Source: Allochromatium humboldtianum
Lineage (GTDB): Bacteria > Pseudomonadota > Gammaproteobacteria > Chromatiales > Chromatiaceae
DNA length: 64,000 nucleotides
Direction of reading: 5' to 3'
NCBI RefSeq assembly: GCF_013385175.1
Contig: NZ_JABZEO010000012.1
Span: forward strand, 46,426 to 110,425
Below the pieces are notes generated by a model. It did not search any database and was not told the DNA's origin. It was given only the letters and a program-made list of their open reading frames with translations. A program made the translations under genes and the position numbers. This document shows, one piece after another, positions 10,214 to 18,699 of this stretch. Numbering within the stretch: the stretch's first letter is position 1; every line of letters starts with the position of its first letter.

Positions 10214-11742
10214 GCCGTCCTCCCGCCGAGCAGTGAGCCGCCGACCGGCTCCAGTCGTCCGTTGCCCTGGCTGTCGCGCACCGTCCAATAGGTATGGAGC
10301 AGACCGTGTTCGGCCAGATCCGGATAGCGCTGGGCGATGGCCTCGGCGAGGCGTTCGCAACGCTCGATCGCCCGCTCGCGCGCCCCCGGCACCTGTCCCG
10401 AATACTCGAAGCGCAGGACGATCGGCACCGGCAGTCCGTGCTCGACGTTGAGCTGCTTGAAGATCTTGATGCCGACGTCCAGGTTGCAGGCGCCCTCTTC
10501 CAGGGTGCGCAGAAAGCTGAAATAGGTCAGGTTGCGCAGATGGATCTCGGCGAAATCCATCCCGACCCCGATGAAACGCTCTTCGTGTCCGATGTCGGTG
10601 TAGTGGCCGTTGTGATAGTCACGCACATAGTCGAGCTGCGAGATGTTGTGCTCGATCAGACGCGCGATCAGGCGCTGCATCCCAGGCGCGGGCGCCAGAC
10701 CGCCGCCGCTCGGGTTGGCCACGCGCTCGCGGATCAGGGCGCGCGCCGCCTCGGGGTCGAGCCGCGCGGTCTCGCGATGGAGCGCGCCGGCATCGACAAA
10801 ACGGTCCAGATCGGCATCGCCGCGGGCGTCGGGCAGGTGCAGACGCAAGCGGTCGGTGTCGGTGTCGATGCCGATGAGCAGGCCCTCGATCGAGGCGCCG
10901 CAGCAGTAGCTGTTCTCGACGGCCTCGCGGAAGGCGCGCAGACGCTCGCGTCCGGCGGCGGCGGCCTGGCGGGTGTCGCTGCCGTGGGCCGCGCAGCCGT
11001 GGTGCTCGGGGTCGCGGCTGCTGTAGTGATAGACGACGACCTTCAGATAGCGGGTCGGGGCGTCGGCGGTGTTGGGCACGCCCTCGCGGAAGCGTCCGAG
11101 TTCCACCGCCGACCAGCGCCCGAGCGCCTCCTCGACGTCGAAGAGTGCACCGGCGTTGGCGCGCCGCTGGACGGCGCCCATCGGCAACCGCAACACATAG
11201 CGGATGGCATGGGCCAGACGTCCGTCCGAGCAGGGCGTGACGTTCATGGCGTGGAAGCCGCAGTCGAGCAGGAAGCGGCGGAATTCATCGGACTGACCGC
11301 GATCGTCGAGCGGGTCGGTCGTGAAGTAGTCATCGCTCATGGCCCGCACGGTCTCGAAGGTGGCGTGCGCGAAGAGCGCGCGCCGGTCGAGTCCGGCGAC
11401 CCAGGCGTCGGCCAGCAGCGATTCGGGCAGCTCGAAGCCGAGCGTCCGACGGGCCTCGGCCTGTGCCCAGTCCTCGAAACCGGCGTCCGGGACGCGGGCG
11501 GCGATGGACTTGAGCGTCGGCACGATGCGCGCGAAGGCGTCCTTGATCCGCTGCTCGTAGGCCCACAGCCGCTGGTTCTCGTCCAGACGGGTGAGCGGAT
11601 GCGTCCCCGTCCGACCGATTCCGTCCAGCGATCCGGCGAACTCAGGCGCAACCTGAGTCGTGCTGACCGGAGCGGCGGGCGTGCTCGGCCAGGAGGCTGG
11701 ACGGACGCGCCGGCGTGGCTGTGGCTTGGGCTTGATGCGCAT
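10210..11742 (-). CDS. csoSCA: carboxysomal carbonic anhydrase CsoSCA
   Basis: A 510-residue beta-type carbonic anhydrase (CsoS3) that converts bicarbonate to CO2 inside the carboxysome. The catalytic signature is visible: CSDGR gives zinc ligand C171 with D173 and R175, and H239 plus C250 (in HHGC) complete the zinc site with the family's usual spacing. The basic, proline-rich N-terminus (MRIKPKPQPRRRVRP) is of the kind that tethers the enzyme to RuBisCO. It ends overlapping csoS4A. Confidence 0.95.
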   Translation of the reverse strand: MRIKPKPQPRRRVRPASWPSTPAAPVSTTQVAPEFAGSLDGIGRTGTHPLTRLDENQRLWAYEQRIKDAFARIVPTLKSIAARVPDAGFEDWAQAEARRTLGFELPESLLADAWVAGLDRRALFAHATFETVRAMSDDYFTTDPLDDRGQSDEFRRFLLDCGFHAMNVTPCSDGRLAHAIRYVLRLPMGAVQRRANAGALFDVEEALGRWSAVELGRFREGVPNTADAPTRYLKVVVYHYSSRDPEHHGCAAHGSDTRQAAAAGRERLRAFREAVENSYCCGASIEGLLIGIDTDTDRLRLHLPDARGDADLDRFVDAGALHRETARLDPEAARALIRERVANPSGGGLAPAPGMQRLIARLIEHNISQLDYVRDYHNGHYTDIGHEERFIGVGMDFAEIHLRNLTYFSFLRTLEEGACNLDVGIKIFKQLNVEHGLPVPIVLRFEYSGQVPGARERAIERCERLAEAIAQRYPDLAEHGLLHTYWTVRDSQGNGRLEPVGGSLLGGRTA

Positions 11743-11772
11743 GGCGATGACTCCTGATCCCGCTACCGTTCC

Positions 11773-14100
11773 TCAACCCCGAGCCCCGCCCGAGAGTGTG
11801 ACCAGGGCGCCGCGCTCGGTGTTGCCGCTGCTGCCCGTCACGCGCGATTCGGACTGTGGCCGGTCGCGATCCTGAGCCTGGGCGTCGCGGAAGGCGCGGG
11901 CGCCGGCGAAGGCTCCCACGGGCGGGCCGCGTCGGGTCGGGTTGCGGCTGTGCGCCGACTTGCCCTCGGTGCCGGTGACACGCTCGTTGCGGCCCCAGTC
12001 GTCACCCGTGATGCGCAGTCCGCCGTCCAGACCTTCACCCGTGATACGGGGACGTGACGGTTCGGACTCAGCCGTGGTGTCCTCGATCGCGGCCGCAACA
12101 GGCATCGCGGTGGCCGGTCGGGGCGGCATCACGCTGCCGGGACGGGCCGGGCCGGTCTCGCGACGTTCCTCGGCACGGCGGGCGCGGAAGCCCTCGGTGC
12201 CCGTGACCCGGTTGCCGCCCATGTTGAAGGGGCCTGTGATGCGACTGTGCTCTTCATCGTAGTGGGTGCCGGTCACCGAGCGGCGTGCCTGCTGCGACTG
12301 GGCGGCACGCGCCGGGGTGTCGATGCTGAACTGGCCCCATTGACCGCCGCCGAGCGGCTGCGGGAAGTCGTCACTGCCCGGCAGGGCCGCGAACTCTTCG
12401 CTGCCGCAGGTGGCCAGGAGGTCGTCCTCGCCCAGATAGGGCGTGCCGGTCACGGGCTGGCAGGCACCCTTGACATCGCCGGTCATGGCGCCGCCGATCC
12501 CCGGCTGGATGCCGGTGAGACCGAAGCCGGGTGTGGAACGACCCAGCGGCATCCGCTCGGCGGTCCGGCGTGCCGTCTCCGGGCCGCAGTCGGCGGCGAT
12601 CTGCTCGGCACCGAGATAGGTGGTGCCGGTGACGATCTCGCAGCGTCCGGTCTCGTTGCCGGTGACGCGCGCCGTTCCTGCAACCAGACTGCCTGTGACC
12701 GTCTGGCCACGCCAGGTGGTGTCGAGTCCGACCTTGAGCGTGCCGACCGGCTCGGGACGAGTCTTGCAGACGCTGTCGAAGTGCTCGAAGCCGAGATATT
12801 CGTTGCCCGTCACCCGCTGGCAGGCGCCCGATTCGACGCCGGTCAGGGTGTTGTTGCGTCCGATCAGCGATCCGGTCACGGTGCGCCCGCTGAGGGTCTG
12901 GGTCTGGCCGACCTTGGGCGGCGCGCCCTCGGGACCGGGCGCGGTGTAGGGCGTGCCGGTGAGCTGACGTCCGGCGCCGGTCTCGTCGCCCGTGACCTTG
13001 GTGCTGCGTCCGACCTGATCGCCGGTGACGGTCTGACCGCCGGTGGTGACGACACTGGCGCTCTCACGATTGGGCGCAGGCGTCGGCCCGATGCCGCAGA
13101 ATTCCTGGAACACCTCGGCGCCCATGTATTCGGTGCCCGTGACCTGACGGCAGGCGCCGGCCTCGTCACCCGTGGTGCGCTGACTGCGCCCGACCTGGGT
13201 GCCGGTCAGGGTCTGGCCGGAGGCCGTGGTGCTGACGCCGACCTTGGACGGTGCGTCATTGGGCCGTGCGCCGTTGGAACGACGGGCGCGTCCCGTGGGT
13301 CGCGGACCGGATTCGCTGCACTTGCCGTGCTCGCAACGTTCCTCGCGGACGCGCTTGGCGATCTCTCGCGAACTGACCCCGGCCTTGCGTAGCAGATTGG
13401 TCGCCGCCGCCTGACTGGAGCGTCCGCTCACCGAGTCGACGCCGGTCTTGCCGCGTCCGGCCAGGGCGGCACGGCGCGCCATCGACAGCATCCGACCGCG
13501 CGAAGGAGCCTTGGCCAGGGTCGCGCCGCCACGCGGACGGCCATTGCGCTGGCGCTTGTCGTTGACTGGATTGGCGGTTGCACGCCGTTCGGTCGCCGGC
13601 TTGGGGGCGCCGGTCGCTTGAGCGCTGTCCGTGGTCACGGCGGCCTGGTCGTCGCGCCGGCGTTCCGAACGCGGCGCCTTCGGCTCCAGACCGGCGATGG
13701 CACGACGCCGGGCGATCGACGCCTCGCGGCCCACGAGCCCGCTCAGATCGGCCTGATCCGCCGGCGCCGGACGCGCATAGCCCGGACGTCCACGGGTGAG
13801 TTGATCGCGCCGTGCCATCGAGCGCTTGCGTCCTTCCGCCATGGTGACGGAACGCCGGTTGCGTTCGAGCTTCGGTTGACTGACACGCGGTGCCGGTGCG
13901 GCTTCCGAGGCGCTCAGACGCTCGCGGAGCGTCATGGGTGCCGGCTCGCTGGCCGGAGCACGCTTGGTGCGCCGCGTGTTCGATGCTGTGTTCGTGACCG
14001 ATTCGGGGTTCGGTCGACCCGTTTTACCACCGTTGGCGATGGCGCGGCGTTTGGCGATGGAGGCCGCGCGCCCCGTCAACTGTCGTTCTTGATCAGCCAT
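11773..14100 (-). CDS. csoS2: carboxysome assembly scaffold CsoS2
   Basis: A 775-residue, intrinsically disordered scaffold linking RuBisCO to the shell. The start MADQERQLTGRAASIAKRR fits the family; the frame runs further upstream without support. Four basic N-repeats (such as REASIARRRAI and RMLSMARRAAL) are the expected RuBisCO-binding elements. About five M-repeats follow, each with VTG triplets and often a terminal cysteine (VTGTEYMGAEVFQEFC-like). The C-terminal VTG-rich region ends in GNTERGALVTLSGGARG, the shell-anchoring tail. Some relatives make a short form by ribosomal frameshifting; I could not identify a slippery site here. Confidence 0.95.
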   Translation of the reverse strand: MADQERQLTGRAASIAKRRAIANGGKTGRPNPESVTNTASNTRRTKRAPASEPAPMTLRERLSASEAAPAPRVSQPKLERNRRSVTMAEGRKRSMARRDQLTRGRPGYARPAPADQADLSGLVGREASIARRRAIAGLEPKAPRSERRRDDQAAVTTDSAQATGAPKPATERRATANPVNDKRQRNGRPRGGATLAKAPSRGRMLSMARRAALAGRGKTGVDSVSGRSSQAAATNLLRKAGVSSREIAKRVREERCEHGKCSESGPRPTGRARRSNGARPNDAPSKVGVSTTASGQTLTGTQVGRSQRTTGDEAGACRQVTGTEYMGAEVFQEFCGIGPTPAPNRESASVVTTGGQTVTGDQVGRSTKVTGDETGAGRQLTGTPYTAPGPEGAPPKVGQTQTLSGRTVTGSLIGRNNTLTGVESGACQRVTGNEYLGFEHFDSVCKTRPEPVGTLKVGLDTTWRGQTVTGSLVAGTARVTGNETGRCEIVTGTTYLGAEQIAADCGPETARRTAERMPLGRSTPGFGLTGIQPGIGGAMTGDVKGACQPVTGTPYLGEDDLLATCGSEEFAALPGSDDFPQPLGGGQWGQFSIDTPARAAQSQQARRSVTGTHYDEEHSRITGPFNMGGNRVTGTEGFRARRAEERRETGPARPGSVMPPRPATAMPVAAAIEDTTAESEPSRPRITGEGLDGGLRITGDDWGRNERVTGTEGKSAHSRNPTRRGPPVGAFAGARAFRDAQAQDRDRPQSESRVTGSSGNTERGALVTLSGGARG

Positions 14101-14287
14101 GTCCGTGCCTGCCTCTTCGTGGATCGCTGCTGACTGCTGTCCAGGCTCCGGGCCTGGGGCCGATGTCTGTCGTCTTCTGATCGGCTTCATGATGGGCATC
14201 GCTGTGCTCTGCCCATCCTACGAATCAAGCACGATCCTCGATGTCATCGGCCGGCCCGGAGCGCGCCCCTCGCCCTCGCGTCCGCCC

Positions 14288-14629
14288 TCAGCGGGCGCGG
14301 TGCACCAGGAAGGAATGTCCCTTGCTCTGGGCGTAGGTGTCGTAGCCGACCAGCCGGACGTGATGGTCCGGATAGCTGCGCCGGCAGGACTCGATCTCGG
14401 TCAGGATCACGTTCGGATCCTGTTCGCCGAAGAAGGGCATCTTCCACATCGGCCAGTAGTACTCGAAGGCGCGATCCGGATGCTCGTGCTCCAGCGAGGC
14501 GTTCCAGCCGTTGTCGAGGATGTAGAGGATCTGCTCCAGGATCTCCTCGCGGTTGAGCGGCGGCAGATAGGAAAAGGTCTCGTAGCGGCCGATGGTGGCG
14601 TGATCGCCCATGCTGCTCGCGGTGTTCAT
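14288..14629 (-). CDS. cbbS: RuBisCO small subunit
   Basis: A 113-residue small subunit of form IA RuBisCO. It contains [17 protein letters not shown], the [12 protein letters not shown] segment and the C-terminal [15 protein letters not shown] and FLVHR. It follows cbbL by 47 bases, with GAGGA upstream. It provides the reference for recognising the separate small-subunit-like gene at 16331-16690. Confidence 0.97.
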
Positions 14630-14676
14630 GATGTCGGGTTCCTCTCAAAGATGGACTGGGGACAGGGGTTCCGGGC

Positions 14677-16092
14677 TCAGGCCGCGTCGAGCTTGTCGAC
14701 GACGTCGAACTCGAACTTGATCTCCTTCCAGGTCTCCATGGCGATGGCCAGCTCGGGGCTGTGACGCGCGGCATCGGAGAGGATCTCGCGGGCGTGCTTC
14801 TCGACCTCGACCCCTTCGTTGCGCGCCTTGACGCAGGCCTCGGTCGCCACGCGGTTGGCCGCGGCGCCGGCCGCGTTGCCCCAGGGATGACCCTGAGTGC
14901 CGCCGCCGAACTGGAGCACCGAGTCGTCGCCGAAGATCGTCACCAGCGCCGGGATGTGCCAGACATGGATACCGCCCGAGGCCACCGCCATCACGCCCGG
15001 CATCCCGCCCCAGTCCTGATCGAAGAACAGCCCGCGCGAGCGATCTTCGGGGATGAAGGATTCACGCAGTTGATCGACGAAACCGAGCGTCGACTGCCGA
15101 TCGCCTTCCAGCTTGCCGACCACGGTGCCTGTGTGCAGATGGTCGCCGCCCGACAGGCGCAGACACTTGGCCAGCACGCGGAAATGGATGCCGTGCTTGG
15201 GATTGCGGTCGATGACCGCGTGCATGGCGCGGTGGATATGCAGCAGCATGCCGTTGTCGCGGCACCAGTTGGCCAGACTGGTGTTGGCCGTGAAACCGCC
15301 GGTGAGGAAGTCGTGCATGATGATGGGCGCGCCGCATTCCTTGGCGAACTCGGCCCGCTTGAACATCTCCTCGCAGGTCGGGGCGGTCACGTTCAGATAG
15401 TGACCCTTGCGCTCGCCGGTCTCTTCCTGCGCCTTGCGCACGGCCTCGGAGACGAACTCGAAGCGGTTCTGCCAGCGCATGAAGGGCTGGGAGTTGACGT
15501 TCTCGTCATCCTTGGTGAAGTCCAGACCGCCGCGCAGCATCTCGTAGACGGCGCGGCCATAGTTCTTGGCCGACAGACCCAGCTTGGGCTTGACGGTGGC
15601 GCCGAGGAAGGGACGACCATACTTGTCCATGCGGTCGCGCTCGACCTGGATGCCGTTGGGCGGGCCGCCGCAGGTCTTCACATAGTGCAGCGGGAAGCGG
15701 ATGTCTTCCAGGCGCAGGGCGCGCACCGCCTTGAAGCCGAACACGTTGCCGACCAGCGAGGTGAGCACATTGACGATCGAGCCTTCCTCGAACAGATCGA
15801 GCGGATAGGCGATGAAGGCATAGAAGCTCTCCTTGTCGCCCGGCACGTCCTCGATGCGATAGGCACGGCCCTTGTAGTAATCGAGATCGGTCAGCAGATC
15901 CGACCAGACCGTGGTCCAGGTGCCGGTGGAGGACTCGGCGGCCACGGCGGCGGCGGCCTCCTCGCGTGACACCTTGGCTTGCGGCGTGACCTTGAAGCAG
16001 GCCAGCAAGTCGGAATCCAAGGGCACATAATCCGGGGTCCAGTAGGTCAGGGCGTAATCTTTGACGCCGGCGTCATACGTCTTCGTGCTCAT
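14677..16092 (-). CDS. cbbL: RuBisCO large subunit, form IA
   Basis: The 471-residue catalytic subunit of ribulose-1,5-bisphosphate carboxylase. It shows the [17 protein letters not shown] region, the carbamylated-lysine motif [11 protein letters not shown] and [12 protein letters not shown]. The start [18 protein letters not shown] has GGAG seven bases upstream. It is first in the carboxysome operon. Its 238-base leader carries a promoter-like pair and a palindromic operator also found in front of two upstream genes. Confidence 0.98.
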   Translation of the reverse strand: MSTKTYDAGVKDYALTYWTPDYVPLDSDLLACFKVTPQAKVSREEAAAAVAAESSTGTWTTVWSDLLTDLDYYKGRAYRIEDVPGDKESFYAFIAYPLDLFEEGSIVNVLTSLVGNVFGFKAVRALRLEDIRFPLHYVKTCGGPPNGIQVERDRMDKYGRPFLGATVKPKLGLSAKNYGRAVYEMLRGGLDFTKDDENVNSQPFMRWQNRFEFVSEAVRKAQEETGERKGHYLNVTAPTCEEMFKRAEFAKECGAPIIMHDFLTGGFTANTSLANWCRDNGMLLHIHRAMHAVIDRNPKHGIHFRVLAKCLRLSGGDHLHTGTVVGKLEGDRQSTLGFVDQLRESFIPEDRSRGLFFDQDWGGMPGVMAVASGGIHVWHIPALVTIFGDDSVLQFGGGTQGHPWGNAAGAAANRVATEACVKARNEGVEVEKHAREILSDAARHSPELAIAMETWKEIKFEFDVVDKLDAA

Positions 16093-16136
16093 GATTTACT
16101 CCGTTCGATGGGTGCGGCCTGAGGTTGCGAAGACGA

Positions 16137-16166
16137 TAAATGTGTCGAATCTCTAATACCAATCAA
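16137..16166 (-). promoter_or_regulatory. candidate cbbL promoter
   Basis: On the minus strand, TTGATT (16161-16166) is followed after 18 bases by CATTTA (16137-16142). That would place the start site near 16130, about 38 bases before the cbbL ATG. The hexamers are only moderate, as expected for an activator-dependent promoter. The palindrome centred at 16191.5 would sit near -61.5. Confidence 0.4.
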
Positions 16167-16181
16167 TTAAAAGAATGGAAT

Positions 16182-16201
16182 CCATCGATGAAAATCGATG
16201 G
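16182..16201. promoter_or_regulatory. palindromic operator upstream of cbbL
   Basis: A perfect inverted repeat: CCATCGAT, four bases, ATCGATGG. Its core is CATCGA-N6-TCGATG, the same core found at 16805-16826 and 18615-18638. Its even-centred symmetry is unlike the T-N11-A box of LysR regulators such as CbbR. Confidence 0.6.
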
Positions 16202-16244
16202 GTTTGGCGAGGTTCGGGGGCGAAGACGTGTCGACACAAACGAA

Positions 16245-16276
16245 AATCAGCGTCCCGCAGATGCGCGACGCTGATT
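16245..16276 (-). terminator. terminator-like hairpin between the small-subunit-like gene and cbbL
   Basis: A perfect 10-base stem (AATCAGCGTC with GACGCTGATT) around a 12-base loop. On the minus strand it is followed by TTCGTTTGTG, a short T-rich stretch. It lies after the stop of the gene at 16331-16690 and before the cbbL operator, so the two genes are probably separate transcription units. Confidence 0.5.
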
Positions 16277-16330
16277 CGGAAGGAAGGAAAATCGTCGGGG
16301 ACTGGAGGCTGATCGTCGACAGCAACCCAC

Positions 16331-16690
16331 TCAGTGCGGTCGATGAACCATGAGCGCGAGCCGACTGCGATAGCTCAGATCCTCCACGCTCAAGCGGATG
16401 TGATGGTCGCAATGGGCCTGACGACAGCGCGCGATCGCGCCATGCACGGCGGCCATGTCGCCGTCGTAGCAACTCGGCGGCTCCCAGGACTGCCAAGCAG
16501 TGTATCTGGACCGGATCTGCTCGGCATGTTCGATGGCGATGATGCAGCCGCGATGCAGACAGTGTTCCAACTGGCTGAGCATCCTTGACTCGGCCGGCTG
16601 GAGGTGGGCGTCATGGAACTGGGCTGCCTGGAACGGAGCGGCATGAAAGGTCGCAGGCGATGTCGTCTGGGCGAAGGCGGCGGTCGGCAT
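16331..16690 (-). CDS. standalone RuBisCO small-subunit-like (SSUL) protein
   Basis: A 119-residue protein whose residues 29-117 align with the CbbS encoded nearby. The 38-residue stretch from IEHAEQIR to ARCR aligns without gaps to LEHEHPDR...ESCR, keeping E, H, R, two W, P, D, I, C and R. CDHHIRL matches PDHHVRL, and both proteins end VHR. The first 28 or so residues are an unrelated Ala/Phe/His-rich arm (FHAAPFQAAQFHDAHL). It has five cysteines (44, 49, 74, 89, 94). GAGG eight bases before the ATG supports the start. It may bind RuBisCO as SSUL domains of cyanobacterial CcmM do, or replace some small subunits; function is inference. Confidence 0.75.
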   Translation of the reverse strand: MPTAAFAQTTSPATFHAAPFQAAQFHDAHLQPAESRMLSQLEHCLHRGCIIAIEHAEQIRSRYTAWQSWEPPSCYDGDMAAVHGAIARCRQAHCDHHIRLSVEDLSYRSRLALMVHRPH

Positions 16691-16759
16691 CGGAACACCT
16701 CACTCGATCGAGTTTGAAATCGGTAGGGAAGCCGGACGGCTTCCGTCGTCGAGTTCAGG

Positions 16760-16826
16760 ATAGTACCTGAGCGAAAAACTCGGAAATTGAGATTGTCCGC
16801 AAGCGACATCGAATCCGGTCGATGTC
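16760..16826 (-). promoter_or_regulatory. operator and candidate promoter of the SSUL gene
   Basis: A perfect inverted repeat GACATCGA-N6-TCGATGTC lies at 16805-16826. Reading on the minus strand, a -10-like TACTAT follows at 16760-16765 with no good -35, the pattern of an activated promoter. The palindrome centre would be near -62 from a start at about 16753. A 7-base hairpin (GGAAGCC/GGCTTCC, 16727-16744) falls in the presumed leader. Confidence 0.5.
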
Positions 16827-16843
16827 TCTGCCGCCCGCCACCA

Positions 16844-18535
16844 TCAGGCCACGACCGCCTCCGGCTTGGTCAACGGCACCGGACGCGGACTCGCCGCCAA
16901 CAACGCCTCGGCCCGCACCAGCGCCTCCTGCATGCTCGGCACCACCTGATCGGCCGGCAGCCGCGCCGTGATCCCGAGCCGGTCGAGCCGTTGCCGGACA
17001 TCGCCCTCGGCCCCGGCGATCAACACCTGACGTCCGGCCTCCAGATCCTCCAGCACCAGCGTCTCCAGTGCCAGCGAGGACGACACGCCGAGTATGGGCA
17101 CCTCGCTGAAGTCCAGGATCAGCACCTCGTGATCCTCAAGCACCGCATGCTGACGCGCGATCGCCTTGGCCAGACCGAAGATCAGCGGACCGCCGAGCGT
17201 GAAGAGCAGGATGCGGCCGTCGGCGCGCTCCAGCACCGCCTGGGCGTCGAGCGTCAGGTTCTCGTGCTCGCCGGGATGCTGGATCGCGCGCACCGAACGG
17301 CTCTGGAGCCGGCTCAGCCGATCGATGGTCAGGACGTTGGCGACGAAGACACCGACCGCCACCGCCCAGATCAGATCGACGAAGACAGTGAGCGCGATCA
17401 CGCCATACATGATCATGGCCGCGCGCAGCGAGACGCGATGCGCGCGCTTGAGGAACGACCAGTCAATGATATCCAGCCCGACCTTGAAGGCGATGCCGGC
17501 CAGCACCGCGAGCGGGATCTGAGAGGTCAGACCGGCGGCCCAGAGCACCACGACCAGCAGGATCAGGGCGCGCGTGATGCCGGAGAGCGCGCTGCGCGCC
17601 CCGCTCTGGATGTTGACCACGGTGCCCATGGTCGCTCCCGCACCGGCGATGCCGCCGCAGAGTCCGGACGCCAGATTGCCCAGCCCCTGCCCGATCAGCT
17701 CCTTGTTGGAATCGTGTTCCTTGCGCGTGAGGCTCTCGGCGATCACCGAGGTCAGCAGGGCGTCGATACAGCCGAGCACGGCCAGGACCAGGGCGTCGAC
17801 GAGCATCAGCCGCCATTGCTCGGCGCTGAAGACGGGCATCTGGAGCGTGGGCAGCCCGGTCGGGATCTCGCCGATGCGCCGCAGGTCGCTGCCGTCGAGC
17901 AGCAGGAGCGAGATCAGGGTGCCGAGCACCAGGGCCAGCAGTTGCGGCGGCAGATAGTTCTTGAGCCGCTTGGGGAAGAAGAGGATGAGCGCCAGGGTCA
18001 TGAGCGCCAGTCCCGCCTCGGCCGGATCGACCTGTGCGAGCAGATCGGGCAGCGAGCGCAGCGTCCCCAGCACCCCGCCCGCCGGCGTGGCCTGACCGAG
18101 GAAGGGGCCGAGCTGGAGGATGATCATGATGAGCCCGATGCCGGTCATGAAGCCCGAGACCACCGTGTAAGGCATGAGCGTCACGTACTTGCCGAACCTG
18201 AGCAGACCCAGGATGATCTGGAAGACGCCCGCCATCATGACCACGGTGAAGGCCATCGCCAGGCCCTGTTCGGGATTGGTGGCGACCAGATTGGCGATGA
18301 CGGCGGTCATGACCACGGTCATGGGCCCGGTCGGTTCGGAGATGAGCGTGGGTGTGCTGCCGAAGAGCGCGGCGAAGAGTCCGACCAGCACCGCGCCATA
18401 GAGTCCGGCGGCGGGTCCGGCCCCGGAGGCCACGCCGAAGGCCAGGGCCATGGGCAGCGCCACCACGGCGGCCGTCACACCGCCGAAGAGGTCGCCCCTG
18501 AGGTTGTCGAAGCGGATGTCGTTGAGTAGTCGCAT
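16844..18535 (-). CDS. SulP-family anion transporter with STAS domain, probably a BicA-like bicarbonate importer
   Basis: A 563-residue inner-membrane protein with about a dozen hydrophobic segments in residues 10-420, starting with the SulP-typical DLFGGVTAAVVALPMALAFG, then a cytoplasmic STAS domain (VLILDFSEVPILGVSSSLAL). SulP members carry sulfate, bicarbonate or other anions. The location next to the carboxysome operon and the shared operator with cbbL argue for bicarbonate uptake feeding the carboxysome. Sulfate transport cannot be excluded from sequence. Confidence 0.8.
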   Translation of the reverse strand: MRLLNDIRFDNLRGDLFGGVTAAVVALPMALAFGVASGAGPAAGLYGAVLVGLFAALFGSTPTLISEPTGPMTVVMTAVIANLVATNPEQGLAMAFTVVMMAGVFQIILGLLRFGKYVTLMPYTVVSGFMTGIGLIMIILQLGPFLGQATPAGGVLGTLRSLPDLLAQVDPAEAGLALMTLALILFFPKRLKNYLPPQLLALVLGTLISLLLLDGSDLRRIGEIPTGLPTLQMPVFSAEQWRLMLVDALVLAVLGCIDALLTSVIAESLTRKEHDSNKELIGQGLGNLASGLCGGIAGAGATMGTVVNIQSGARSALSGITRALILLVVVLWAAGLTSQIPLAVLAGIAFKVGLDIIDWSFLKRAHRVSLRAAMIMYGVIALTVFVDLIWAVAVGVFVANVLTIDRLSRLQSRSVRAIQHPGEHENLTLDAQAVLERADGRILLFTLGGPLIFGLAKAIARQHAVLEDHEVLILDFSEVPILGVSSSLALETLVLEDLEAGRQVLIAGAEGDVRQRLDRLGITARLPADQVVPSMQEALVRAEALLAASPRPVPLTKPEAVVA

Positions 18536-18567
18536 GGCTCGGCACCGATGGCTGTTGCATTCAGCCT

Positions 18568-18596
18568 ATCTAAAGCGCCAATGGCCATCGATTCAA
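18568..18596 (-). promoter_or_regulatory. candidate promoter of the SulP transporter gene
   Basis: On the minus strand TTGAAT (18591-18596) is followed after exactly 17 bases by TTAGAT (18568-18573). The predicted start near 18561 leaves a leader of about 26 bases before the ATG at 18535. The palindrome at 18615-18638 is centred near -65. Confidence 0.5.
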
Positions 18597-18614
18597 AGTG
18601 ATAATTTTGATGAA

Positions 18615-18638
18615 ATACATCGAATATGATCGATGTAT
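18615..18638. promoter_or_regulatory. palindromic operator upstream of the SulP transporter gene
   Basis: A perfect inverted repeat with 9-base arms, ATACATCGA-N6-TCGATGTAT. It is the longest of three sites sharing CATCGA-N6-TCGATG and sits 80 bases upstream of the ATG. Confidence 0.6.
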
Positions 18639-18699
18639 CCGAGTAACCGAGGCGATTCCAGCCCGCGCCCGGATCGAGAGCGCGGGTCAGCCGGAACCG

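Noticed and set aside
12400..13250. Regularly spaced repeats resembling a CRISPR array
   Set aside because: The repeats are in frame and encode the VTG-containing M-repeats of CsoS2; they are imperfect at DNA level and lack unique spacers.
12247..13392. Long plus-strand frame opposite csoS2
   Set aside because: It is the mirror of the repetitive, GC-rich csoS2 sequence; its low-complexity Gly/Ala/Asp composition has no family character.
16182..16201. Interpretation of the cbbL palindrome as the CbbR box
   Set aside because: CbbR boxes follow T-N11-A with odd spacing; this site is an even-centred palindrome shared with non-adjacent genes.
16787..18529. 580-codon plus-strand frame opposite the SulP transporter
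   Set aside because: The product is Asp/Glu/Arg/His-rich with no hydrophobic core, while the minus strand encodes a clear SulP protein.
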